From Nocardia grenadensis NBRC 108939 (lineage in GTDB: Bacteria; Actinomycetota; Actinomycetes; Mycobacteriales; Mycobacteriaceae), in contig NZ_BDCJ01000022.1 of the NCBI RefSeq assembly GCF_001613445.1, positions 1 to 64,000 of the forward strand: a stretch of 64,000 nucleotides of DNA. Reading direction: 5' to 3'. Under the pieces are notes generated by a model. That model searched no databases, was not told the DNA's origin, and saw only the letters and a list, made by a program, of their open reading frames with translations. A program made the position numbers and the translations under genes. Shown one piece after another: positions 33,519-41,326 of this stretch. The stretch's first letter is position 1. The number at the start of each line of letters is the position of its first letter.

Positions 33519-34904
33519 TCAGCGCTCCAGGAGTGCAAGGCATTCCACATGATGGGTCGCCGGAAACGCGTCGAAGGCACGCAACGCGGTCAACCCGTAG
33601 CCGGCGTCCAGGTAGAGGCGCAGGTCCCGGGCGAACGACGCCGGATCGCAGCCGATGTGCACGATCCGGTCCGGCGCCGCGGCGGCCACCGCGTGCACCA
33701 CCGGTTTACCCGCCCCGGCCCGCGGCGGATCGAGGACCACCACCCGTGGCCGCGGGTGGTGGTGTCCGGCCGCCCACTTCTCGACCCGCCCGGTGCGCAG
33801 GTCCAGCCACGGCAGATCGACCAGGGCGGCATTACCGGCGGCGACCGCGGCCGGTGCGGATTCCAGCGCCCGCACCGCGCCGGTCGGGCCGACCTGTTCG
33901 GCCAGGCGCGCCGCGAAAACCCCCGCGCCGCTGTACAGGTCCCACGCGGTCGCGCCCACGCCCGCATCGGCCCAGTCGGCGACGACATCCGAATAGCACT
34001 GCGCGGCACCGTGGTGCGCCTGCCAGAATCCGGCCACCGCCACCTCCCAGCGCCGCCCGGCCACGTACTGCACGGCCCGGCCGCTGCCCTCGACCACCCA
34101 TTCGTCGCGGTCCGCGTGGGTGGCGGCGCGCCGGGCCGCCGTGCGCCGCCGCTGCGCACCCGGCGCCTCCGGCTCCGCGCCGGGCCGGCCCGCGCCGTCC
34201 CGCGGACCGCGGGTGCGTCCGGTACGCCGGTCGGCACGGCCTCCGGGGCCGGAACGGCCGGCGTACCGGTCACCGCCGCGCCGGCCGGTGTCGGGTATCG
34301 GCGGAGCGATTTCGACGATATGCCGGGCCCCGGTGTCGTCGACCGCGATCACGAGCTCCGCGCCGGGCGTCCAGCGGCGCCGGTCGATATCGTCCAGGGC
34401 GCCGGGCACGGGTTGCGGACACCGGAGGTCGGTGAGCACCCCGGTGCTGCGGTAGCGGTGCACACCCGCCCGGCCCGCCATATCCACCACGAGGCGGATC
34501 CGGGTGCGCCAACCGGCGGTGCCATCACCGGCGCCGGTGATGGGTTCCACCTCGACCGCGCGTTCGATCCCGGTAATGCGGCTCAGCTGTTCGGCGACCA
34601 CCGCGGCCTTCAGCTGCCGCTGCGCCACCGCGGTGGCGAAGGAGAAATCGCAGCATCCCGCCCCACCCGGGCCCGATACCGGGCAGGTGGCGGGGATCCG
34701 GTCCGGTGAGGCCTCCAGGATTTCCACGGCCTCGGCCCGGCAGAACGCGCCGCCGCGGTCCTCGGTGACCCGCGCCCGCACCAGCTCACCGGGTAGGCCG
34801 TGCCGGACGAACACCACCCGGCCCTCGTGGCGTGCCACACAGAATCCCCCGTGCCCGGGCGGCCCGAGCCGTACCGACAGCACCCGATCGCGCCATGAAC
34901 TCAT
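33519..34904 (-). CDS. TrmA/RumA-type RNA (uracil-5-)-methyltransferase
   Basis: 461 residues. An N-terminal TRAM domain (about 1-65) is followed by a cysteine cluster (CPVSGPGGAGCC plus LRCPQP) that may hold an iron-sulfur centre, and the SAM domain LYSGAGVFAARLA, LDPPRAGAGKPVV and IGCDPASFARDLRLYL with the catalytic cysteine. It methylates uracil C5 in tRNA or rRNA; which one is not decidable. A stretch of about 65 residues (roughly 205-270) rich in Arg, Gly, Pro and Ala interrupts the domain. Stop lies 6 bp from the downstream permease gene start side; both run on the minus strand. Counterpart of Rv2689c. Confidence 0.85.
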   Translation of the reverse strand: MSSWRDRVLSVRLGPPGHGGFCVARHEGRVVFVRHGLPGELVRARVTEDRGGAFCRAEAVEILEASPDRIPATCPVSGPGGAGCCDFSFATAVAQRQLKAAVVAEQLSRITGIERAVEVEPITGAGDGTAGWRTRIRLVVDMAGRAGVHRYRSTGVLTDLRCPQPVPGALDDIDRRRWTPGAELVIAVDDTGARHIVEIAPPIPDTGRRGGDRYAGRSGPGGRADRRTGRTRGPRDGAGRPGAEPEAPGAQRRRTAARRAATHADRDEWVVEGSGRAVQYVAGRRWEVAVAGFWQAHHGAAQCYSDVVADWADAGVGATAWDLYSGAGVFAARLAEQVGPTGAVRALESAPAAVAAGNAALVDLPWLDLRTGRVEKWAAGHHHPRPRVVVLDPPRAGAGKPVVHAVAAAAPDRIVHIGCDPASFARDLRLYLDAGYGLTALRAFDAFPATHHVECLALLER

Positions 34905-34910
34905 CGGACC

Positions 34911-36911
34911 TCACCCATTGTCGCCGTAGCCGCGCCGTACCGCGCCCGGTGCCGCGGGTTCGCCCGCCGCCCGGGCGCGCGCCGAAGAACTCAGCTGCCA
35001 CGGCACGCTGGTCACCATCACACCCGGTTCGAACAGCAACCGGCCCTTCAGCCGCAATGCGCTCTGATTGTGCAGAACCTGCTCCCACCAGTGCCCGACC
35101 ACGTATTCGGGGATGAAGACGGTCACCACATCGCGTGGGGCGTCCTTGCGCACCCGCTTCACATAATCGAGCACCGGTTTGGTGATCTCGCGGTAGGGCG
35201 ATTCGATAACTTTCAACGGGACCGGATTATCGCTCTTCTCCCAATCCCGCACGAGGGCCCGGGTGTCGTCCTCGTCCACGTTGACCGTGATCGCCTCGAG
35301 CGTATCCGGCCGCCCGGCCCGGGCGTAGGCCAATGCCCGGCGGGTCGGCAGGTGCAGTTTCGACACCAGGACGATCGAATGGGTCCGGCTCGGCAGGACC
35401 CCGTCCCATTCGTGTTCTTCCAGTTCCCGGGCCACCGAGTTGTAGTGGTGGTGGATCATCTTCATGATCACGAAGATCGCCGCCATGGTCACGATGGCGA
35501 TCCAGGCGCCGGCGAAGAATTTCGTCACCAGCACGATTACCAGGACGGCCCCGGTGGCCACCAGGCCCAGCGCGTTGATGGCCCGGGACCGCATCATCCG
35601 GCGCCGTTCGGCCGGATCGGTCTCCCGGCCCAGCAACCGGCTCCAGTGCCGCAGCATGCCGGTCTGACTGAGGGTGAACGAGACGAACACCCCGATGATG
35701 TAGAGCTGGATCAGCCGGGTCACTTCCGCGTCGAACGCCACCACGAACGCGATCGCGCCGACCGCCAGGAACAGGATCCCGTTGCTGAAGGCGAGCCGGT
35801 CGCCGCGCGTGTGCAGCTGGCGGGGCAGGAAGCGGGCCTGGGCCAGGACCGAACCCAGGACCGGGAATCCGTTGAACGCGGTATTGGCGGCCAGTACCAA
35901 GATCACCGCGGTCACCGCGGCCACGAAGTAGAAACCGGGGGTGAAACCGCTGAACACCGCGTGCGCGATCTGGGCGATCAACGTTTTCTGGTGGTAGCCC
36001 TCGGGCGCGCCGACGAGTTGTTCGGGATCTTCGGCGAACACCACGTGCGCCTGGCGCGCGAGCACGATCATGCCGAGCAGCAATACTATGGCGATCGTCC
36101 CGAGCATCAGCAGGGTCGTCGCGGCATTACGCGATTTGGGTTTGCGGAAGGCCGGCACGCCGTTGCTGATCGCCTCGACACCGGTGAGCGCCGCGCAGCC
36201 GGAGGAGAAGGCGCGGGCGAGCAGAAAGATCAGCGCCAGTCCGGCCAGATGCTCCTCCTCGGCCCGGAGTTCGAAACCCGACGATTCCGCGCGGACTTCG
36301 TCACCGAGTACGAAGATCCGGATCAGCCCCCAGGCGAGCATGGTGAACATTCCGAACAGGAAGGCGTAGGACAGCAGCGCGAACGTCCGGCCGGACTCAC
36401 GTACCCCGCGCAGGTTCATGGCGGTGATGAGCACGATGGCGGCCACCGCGAAGAGCACCTTGTGGGTCGCGACGAAGGGGATCGCCGAGCCGATGGTGGA
36501 CGCGGCCGATGCGATCGAGACCGCGACCGTGAGCACATAGTCGACCAGCAGCGCGCTACCCACCGCCAGGCCGGCCGTGGGGCCCAGGTTCGTGGTGACC
36601 ACCTCGAAGTCGCCACCGCCGGACGGGTAGGCGTGTACGTTCTGGCGGTAGCTGGTCACCACGATGACCAGTACGACCGCGACCGCGAGGCCGAGCCACG
36701 GGGCGTACGCGTAACCGGCCAGCCCGGACACCGACAGCACGAGGAAGATTTCCTCGGGCGCGTACGCGACCGAGGACATCGCGTCCGAGGCGAACACCGG
36801 CAGCGCGATCCGTTTCGGCAGCAGGGTGTGGCCCAGGGAGTCACTACGGAATGGCCGCCCCAACACCAGACGCTTGGTGGCGGTCGTCAACTTCGACACT
36901 GGACGGAGCAT
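34911..36911 (-). CDS. KimA-like potassium importer / APC-superfamily permease
   Basis: 666 residues with about 12 membrane helices (to about 480) and a soluble C-terminal domain. The sequence parallels Bacillus KimA (formerly YdaO), the high-affinity K+/H+ symporter: SDAMSSVAYAPEEIFLVL, AYPSGGGDFEV, LLVDYVLTVAVSIA, RAFSSGCAALTGVEAISNG, NTAFNGFPVLGS, RGDRLAFSNGI, SQTGMLRHW and the terminal VLHNQSALRLKGRLL are collinear with KimA. It is often annotated simply as an amino-acid permease (Rv2690c type). Divergent ceoB-ceoC encode TrkA-type K+ subunits, which supports a potassium role. Start ATG 36911 chosen by the family N-terminus; GTG 36899 is also possible. Transport role inferred. Confidence 0.8.
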   Translation of the reverse strand: MLRPVSKLTTATKRLVLGRPFRSDSLGHTLLPKRIALPVFASDAMSSVAYAPEEIFLVLSVSGLAGYAYAPWLGLAVAVVLVIVVTSYRQNVHAYPSGGGDFEVVTTNLGPTAGLAVGSALLVDYVLTVAVSIASAASTIGSAIPFVATHKVLFAVAAIVLITAMNLRGVRESGRTFALLSYAFLFGMFTMLAWGLIRIFVLGDEVRAESSGFELRAEEEHLAGLALIFLLARAFSSGCAALTGVEAISNGVPAFRKPKSRNAATTLLMLGTIAIVLLLGMIVLARQAHVVFAEDPEQLVGAPEGYHQKTLIAQIAHAVFSGFTPGFYFVAAVTAVILVLAANTAFNGFPVLGSVLAQARFLPRQLHTRGDRLAFSNGILFLAVGAIAFVVAFDAEVTRLIQLYIIGVFVSFTLSQTGMLRHWSRLLGRETDPAERRRMMRSRAINALGLVATGAVLVIVLVTKFFAGAWIAIVTMAAIFVIMKMIHHHYNSVARELEEHEWDGVLPSRTHSIVLVSKLHLPTRRALAYARAGRPDTLEAITVNVDEDDTRALVRDWEKSDNPVPLKVIESPYREITKPVLDYVKRVRKDAPRDVVTVFIPEYVVGHWWEQVLHNQSALRLKGRLLFEPGVMVTSVPWQLSSSARARAAGEPAAPGAVRRGYGDNG

Positions 36912-37086
36912 AAGCCCCCGTGCCCCGGTGCGCTGCGACGCACCACTGCACGGCGGGGTTTGGCCGCCCCCCGCGGGGGGAACGTGGCTGGGGGCGAGAA
37001 CCAGCGGGTACGGTTCGGTTTCGCAGCAGCCACACGGCTGTTTCACTTGCCGCAGGGCACACACCGAGTCAGGAGCGAGGTTCACG
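36912..37086. other. Divergent intergenic region with GC palindrome
   Basis: 175 bp shared by the KimA-like gene and ceoB. It holds the perfect palindrome CCCCCCGCGGGGGG at 36967-36980, followed on the plus strand by a second G-run. No promoter could be placed with confidence. Confidence 0.4.
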
Positions 37087-37758
37087 GTGTACGTGGTGAT
37101 CATGGGTTGCGGCCGGGTGGGGGCGTCGCTGGCCCGCGCCCTGGTCCGGATAGGTCACAAGGTCGCCGTCATCGACCGCAATCCGGACGCGTTCCGCCGC
37201 CTGGGCCCGGATTTCGCGGGTGAACAGGTCGTGGGCGTCGGATTCGACCGCGATGTCCTGCGCCGGGCAGGTATCGAACGGGCCGGTGCCTTCGCGGCCG
37301 TCTCCTCGGGCGACAACTCCAACATCATCTCCGCGCGGGTGTCGCGGGAGATGTTCGGTGTCGAACGTGTGGTGGCCCGTATCTACGACGCCAAACGTGC
37401 CGCCGTCTACGAACGGCTCGGTATCCCGACCATCGCCACCGTGCCCTGGACGACCGACCGTTTCCTGCACACACTGATCGGTGACGCGGGCACCACGACC
37501 TGGCGTGATCCCACCGGGACCGTCGCCGTCGCCCAGCTGATCCTGCACGAGGACTGGTACGGGCGCACGGTCAGCGAGCTGGAGGTCGCCACCGGCGCCC
37601 GGGTCGCGTTCGTCATCCGGTTCGGGCAGGGCATCCTGCCCGACGCCAAGACAGTCGTCCAAGCCGACGACATCGTGTACGTGGCCGCCACCTCCGGCTC
37701 CGCCGGGGAAGCCGTCGCGCTGGCCGCGAAACCTCCAGCCGATAAGGACCGATCATGA
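37087..37758 (+). CDS. ceoB: TrkA-type potassium uptake regulatory subunit CeoB
   Basis: 223 residues. An RCK/TrkA-N Rossmann domain (VVIMGCGRVGASLARALVRI, 3-22; VAVIDRNPDAF) binds NAD(H) or ATP, and a TrkA-C domain follows (about 140-215). It gates a K+ transporter from the cytoplasmic side. GTG start with GCGAGG upstream. The stop overlaps ceoC by 4 bp (ATGA), so the two are coupled. No TrkG/H channel gene lies nearby; the divergent KimA-like permease is the adjacent candidate partner. Equals Rv2691. Confidence 0.9.
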   Translation: MYVVIMGCGRVGASLARALVRIGHKVAVIDRNPDAFRRLGPDFAGEQVVGVGFDRDVLRRAGIERAGAFAAVSSGDNSNIISARVSREMFGVERVVARIYDAKRAAVYERLGIPTIATVPWTTDRFLHTLIGDAGTTTWRDPTGTVAVAQLILHEDWYGRTVSELEVATGARVAFVIRFGQGILPDAKTVVQADDIVYVAATSGSAGEAVALAAKPPADKDRS

Positions 37759-38474
37759 AAGTGGCCATTGCCGGAGCCGGCGCCGTCGGCCGCTCCATCG
37801 CCCGCGAACTACTCCGGGCGGGCCACAGCGTCATGCTGCTCGAACGCCAGCTCGACCATATCGACCGCGAGGCGGTGCCCGAAGCGATCTGGGTCCATGC
37901 CGACGCCTGCGAACTGCAACTGCTCGAGGACGCCGGGCTGGAGGACTACGAGGTCGTGATCGCCGCGACCGGCGACGACAAGGCCAACCTCGTCCACAGT
38001 CTCCTGGCCAAGACCGAATTCGGAGTGCGCCGGGTGGTCGCCCGGGTCAACGATCCACGCAACGAGTGGCTGTTCGACGGCTCCTGGGGTGTCGATGTGG
38101 CCGTCTCCACCCCGCGCCTGCTGGCCTCTCTTGTCGAAGAGGCGGTTTCGGTGGGCGATCTGGTCCGCTTGATGACCCTGCGGCAAGGGCAGGCCAATCT
38201 GGTCGAACTCACCCTGCCGCCGGATACGACGCTGGCCGGTAAACCTGTGCGCAATCTGACCCTGCCGCGGGATTCCGCGCTGGTCACCATCCTGCGTGGC
38301 GGGCGGGTCATCGTGCCGCAGCCCGACGACCCTTTCGAGGGCGACGACGAACTGCTGTTCGTCGTCTCCGCGACCGCCGAGGAGGAACTGCGTGCGGTGC
38401 TGGCACCGCACGGGATGGAACCGCAGACCGGCGCCACCACCGGCCTGTCCCCCGCGCAAGACGCCGAATACTGA
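37755..38474 (+). CDS. ceoC: TrkA-type potassium uptake regulatory subunit CeoC
   Basis: 239 residues, a second TrkA-N/TrkA-C protein: VAIAGAGAVGRSIARELLRA (3-22), MLLERQLDHID, and a TrkA-C domain with VELTLPPDTTLAGKPVRNLTL. Paralogue of the upstream gene and read by translational coupling; the two probably form a heteromeric ring. Equals Rv2692. Confidence 0.9.
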   Translation: MKVAIAGAGAVGRSIARELLRAGHSVMLLERQLDHIDREAVPEAIWVHADACELQLLEDAGLEDYEVVIAATGDDKANLVHSLLAKTEFGVRRVVARVNDPRNEWLFDGSWGVDVAVSTPRLLASLVEEAVSVGDLVRLMTLRQGQANLVELTLPPDTTLAGKPVRNLTLPRDSALVTILRGGRVIVPQPDDPFEGDDELLFVVSATAEEELRAVLAPHGMEPQTGATTGLSPAQDAEY

Positions 38475-38508
38475 CCACCCGAGAGCACTCGGCCTACGTC
38501 CGCGGCCG

Positions 38509-39147
38509 TCAGGCGGCGACGGGCCGGGCCGCCCGCGCGCGCAGCTTGTTCAACGCGCGGTACTGCATGACCCGGATCACGCCCGGGCTGGTGCCGATCG
38601 CCGCCGCGGTCTCGGCCGCGCTCCAGCCCAGGACGATCCGCATCACCAGCACTTCCCGGTGCACGGGGTTGAGCTGCTGCATCAGTCCGCGGGCGAGGGC
38701 GCCGCGTTCGGCCGCCAGCGCCCACTCCTCGGGGCCGGCCGCGGTGCAGACCGCTTCGGGGACCTCGGCCACCGGATAGGCCGGATGGACCTGCGCGCCG
38801 CGGAACGCGTCGGACACCTTGTTCGCGGCGATGCCGTAGACGAAGGCGAGGAACGACTTCCCCTGATCCCGGTAGCGCCCGATGGCGTGCACGGTGGCCA
38901 TCAGCACCTCTTGCGCCACATCGTCGGCAGTGACGTGCAGATGGTTGGCGCTGCCCAGACGGGTCCGGCAGTAACGCTGGACCAGGGGCTGGACCAGTCG
39001 CAGGATCTCGGCCACGGCGGCGCGGTCGCCGTCGGCCGCCGCCGGGACGAGGACGTCCAGTTCGGCGGAGATCCGGCGGCTCTGGGACCGCACCGGATGT
39101 TCGGATCCCCGCTCGGGGCGGGTGATCGGGTGCTGCTCGGTTCGCAT
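38509..39147 (-). CDS. SigD/ShbA-like ECF RNA polymerase sigma factor
   Basis: 212 residues. Region 2 is DDVAQEVLMATVHAIGRYRDQG...FLAFVYGIAANKVSDAFR (about 73-117) and region 4 LNPVHREVLVMRIVLGWSAAETAAAIGTSPGVIRVMQYRALNKLR (about 165-205). The stretch is collinear with mycobacterial SigD and Streptomyces ShbA, the latter a sigma factor that transcribes the principal sigma gene hrdB. Start ATG 39147 with GAGAGG 8 nt upstream. No anti-sigma gene is adjacent. It is an insertion in the conserved order, between ceoC and the DUF3159 gene. Confidence 0.85.
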   Translation of the reverse strand: MRTEQHPITRPERGSEHPVRSQSRRISAELDVLVPAAADGDRAAVAEILRLVQPLVQRYCRTRLGSANHLHVTADDVAQEVLMATVHAIGRYRDQGKSFLAFVYGIAANKVSDAFRGAQVHPAYPVAEVPEAVCTAAGPEEWALAAERGALARGLMQQLNPVHREVLVMRIVLGWSAAETAAAIGTSPGVIRVMQYRALNKLRARAARPVAA

Positions 39148-39218
39148 TCGCCAATCCTCTCGGGAGATCGTCTTCACCAACGATCGTCCGATGAACGGCG
39201 CGTACGGGATAGACACCA

Positions 39219-39242
39219 AAGGGTGGGTCCTGGTCCACCCTT
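39219..39242. promoter_or_regulatory. Palindrome upstream of the sigma factor gene
   Basis: AAGGGTGG-N8-CCACCCTT, 8-bp perfect arms, about 72 bp upstream of the sigma start and about 48 bp from the DUF3159 stop. It could be an operator of the sigma gene or a terminator for the DUF3159 transcript; position does not decide. Confidence 0.4.
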
Positions 39243-39289
39243 CCGGATGACGCCGACCCGCACCTCCGGATGACGCGGCGCCGCGAGAG

Positions 39290-40021
39290 TCAGGCCCGGC
39301 CGGCGGAATGCCGTCCGGAGCCGGCGGGCAGATGTCCGGCGCGGCGCACCGCCCAGACCGTCACCACCAGCGCGACGGCGGTGAGCGGCCAGCCCATCGC
39401 GATCCGCGCGGTGGCGAGCCAGCCTGTGCTGTCGGTGTCGTAGAGGTGGTTCTGAACCAGGTAGCGGGCACCGAAGACGAGTACCCACGCCACGGTCGCC
39501 AGATCGTAGAGGCGGACCACCCGCGGATCCGCACGCCAGTCGCCGCCGTGACCGTTGAGGACGCCCCACACCACCCCGACCAGGGGTCGTCGGACGATTA
39601 TCGAGATCAGGAAGGCGGCACCGTAGATCAGGCTGGTGTAGATCCCGAACAGGAAGAAGCCCTTGGCCTCGCCCACCCGCCAGGCGATCAACGCGCAGAT
39701 ACCCACGCCCACGAACCCGGAGACGGCGGGCTGGATCGGCTCGCGGCGCACCAGCCGCCAGACCAGGATCGCCGCTGCCACCCCGAGCGCGGCCCAGATG
39801 GCCGCGGCGAGCCCGAACAGGGTGTTCACCGGGACGAAGACCAGTACCGGCAGCGTCGAGTAGATCAGGCCACCGAAGCCACCCAGCTGTTCGAGCAGGG
39901 TCCGCTCGTCCGGTTCCTCAGAGGTGTCGGTGGTGGCATCGGCCCGGGCGGCTGGCGCGGTCTCGGAAGTGGTCGCGGCCCGGGGCAGCGGTCTGGTGGC
40001 GTACTCGTCGCTCGATGGCAT
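39290..40021 (-). CDS. DUF3159 integral membrane protein
   Basis: 243 residues. A Thr/Glu/Ala-rich cytoplasmic N-terminus (about 1-45) precedes about six membrane helices, with FGGLIYSTLPVLVFVPVN, GFVGVGICALIAWRVGEAKGFFLFGIY and the C-terminal ALVVTVWAVRRAG. Family typical of actinobacteria and of unknown activity, possibly an intracellular septation or small-molecule membrane protein. It follows the OB-fold gene by 3 bp on the same strand, as in Rv2693c-Rv2694c. Confidence 0.85.
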   Translation of the reverse strand: MPSSDEYATRPLPRAATTSETAPAARADATTDTSEEPDERTLLEQLGGFGGLIYSTLPVLVFVPVNTLFGLAAAIWAALGVAAAILVWRLVRREPIQPAVSGFVGVGICALIAWRVGEAKGFFLFGIYTSLIYGAAFLISIIVRRPLVGVVWGVLNGHGGDWRADPRVVRLYDLATVAWVLVFGARYLVQNHLYDTDSTGWLATARIAMGWPLTAVALVVTVWAVRRAGHLPAGSGRHSAGRA

Positions 40022-40024
40022 ACG

Positions 40025-40429
40025 TCAGCTGTTTCCGCGCAATTCGTAGTAGGGGTTGTACATCACCTTACGGCCTTCGAGTTCTCCCACCCGGCCGCGC
40101 ACCATGATGCGCCGTCCCGATTCGATACCGGGAATCCGGCGTCGCCCGATCCACACCAGGGTGATGGCATCGGTACCGTCGAAGAACTCCGCCTGCATAC
40201 TCGCACCCGAGGACTGCGGACAGGAGTCGACACTGCGCAAACGGCCCAGCATCGTCGCCTCCTCACCGCGCCGGCACTCCGAGACCCGGCAGGCGCCCGA
40301 GGCGTCCGCCTTCTCCGCCAGCTCCTCGGCGTCGAGCTGATCGATATCCTCGGTCAATCTGCGGCCGAGCCTGCGAAAATATCCGGTCGCGGACTTGGCG
40401 CCCGCTTTTCTTCCTGCCGCGGAAGACAT
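40025..40429 (-). CDS. OB-fold nucleic-acid-binding protein
   Basis: 134 residues. A basic N-terminus and a short helical stretch precede an OB-fold: TMLGRLRSVDSCPQSSGASMQAEFFDGTDAITLVWIGRRRIPGI with RRIMVRGRVGELEG. It should bind single-stranded nucleic acid, or possibly act in tRNA or DNA metabolism. The frame is open to 40909, but ATG 40429 begins the family sequence. Immediately upstream of DUF3159 on the same strand. Equals Rv2694c. Confidence 0.85.
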   Translation of the reverse strand: MSSAAGRKAGAKSATGYFRRLGRRLTEDIDQLDAEELAEKADASGACRVSECRRGEEATMLGRLRSVDSCPQSSGASMQAEFFDGTDAITLVWIGRRRIPGIESGRRIMVRGRVGELEGRKVMYNPYYELRGNS

Positions 40430-40552
40430 CGCCTGCTCTCCTGTGCGCGGACGACATGGATCGCACGTCGTCCGAATTTCCTTACTCCGGCCCGGCTGTG
40501 GCCGTACCCGCCACTGTAGATGGGTACCGGCGGCACCGCTACGCTCGGTCCG

Positions 40553-41251
40553 GTGTTCGATTCCCCACGTCCGGCCGTTGTCGTAGCTCTGCCCGGAACC
40601 GGTTCCGACGCATATTTCGCCCGCCGCGCGTTCGGTCCCGCATCCACCGCCGCGGGGATCGATTTCGTCGCCGTGGACCCCGATCCGGCCGCGGTGATCG
40701 ACAGCTACCGGGCCGCCCTGGACGAGGCCGCCACCCGCGGCCCGGTCCTGGCGGCGGGTATCTCGATCGGGGCCGCGGCCGCTGTCGAATGGGCCGCGGG
40801 CCGGGAACCGGGCGAGGTCGGTGGCGTGGTGGCGGCACTGCCGGCGTGGACCGGCCCGGACACCGCGGAATGCCCCGCCACGCACAGTGCAGCGGTCACG
40901 GCGGCGCAATTGCGGGCCGAGGGCCTGGACGCGGTGATCGCCAGAATGCGGGCGAGCAGCCCCGGCTGGCTGGCCGACGCACTCACCCGTTCCTGGCGCT
41001 CGCAGTGGCCCGAACTGCCGGCGGCCCTAGAGGAAGCGGCGCAGTACAAATGGCCGGAACCGGCACTGCTGGACGCGCTGAGCGTCCCGCTGGTGGTGAT
41101 CGCCGCCTCGGACGACCCGGTGCATCCGGTGACCGTGGGCCGGGAATGGGCCCGTCGGGCACCCCGGTCGGTGCTCACCGAGGTGACGCTGGACGAGTTC
41201 GGCGCCGATCCGGGCATCGTCGGACGGCTGGCGCTGCGGCACCTCGGCTGA
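40553..41251 (+). CDS. Alpha/beta hydrolase (Rv2695-like)
   Basis: 232 residues. VVALPGTGSDAYFARRAFGP at the start gives the oxyanion loop, VLAAGISIGAAAAVEWA (about 70-86) the nucleophile elbow GISIGA, and VVIAASDDPVHPV the acid loop. Substrate unknown. I start at GTG 40553, which has TACGCT 7 nt upstream and no Shine-Dalgarno, a leaderless pattern; an ATG at 40520 in frame would add 11 residues without similarity. Equals Rv2695; DUF3710 is convergent. Confidence 0.75.
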   Translation: MFDSPRPAVVVALPGTGSDAYFARRAFGPASTAAGIDFVAVDPDPAAVIDSYRAALDEAATRGPVLAAGISIGAAAAVEWAAGREPGEVGGVVAALPAWTGPDTAECPATHSAAVTAAQLRAEGLDAVIARMRASSPGWLADALTRSWRSQWPELPAALEEAAQYKWPEPALLDALSVPLVVIAASDDPVHPVTVGREWARRAPRSVLTEVTLDEFGADPGIVGRLALRHLG

Positions 41252-41326
41252 CGCCGGCTCGCCGCCCCGCCACGCGACCGGGTCACCTGGTCCGGCGCCC
41301 GCTCGGGCACCGGACCACGCGAGCGG

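Noticed and set aside
35070..37223. A 717-residue plus-strand frame opposite the KimA-like gene
   Set aside because: Composition is His/Gly/Gln-rich with no helices or motifs; the real membrane protein is on the other strand.
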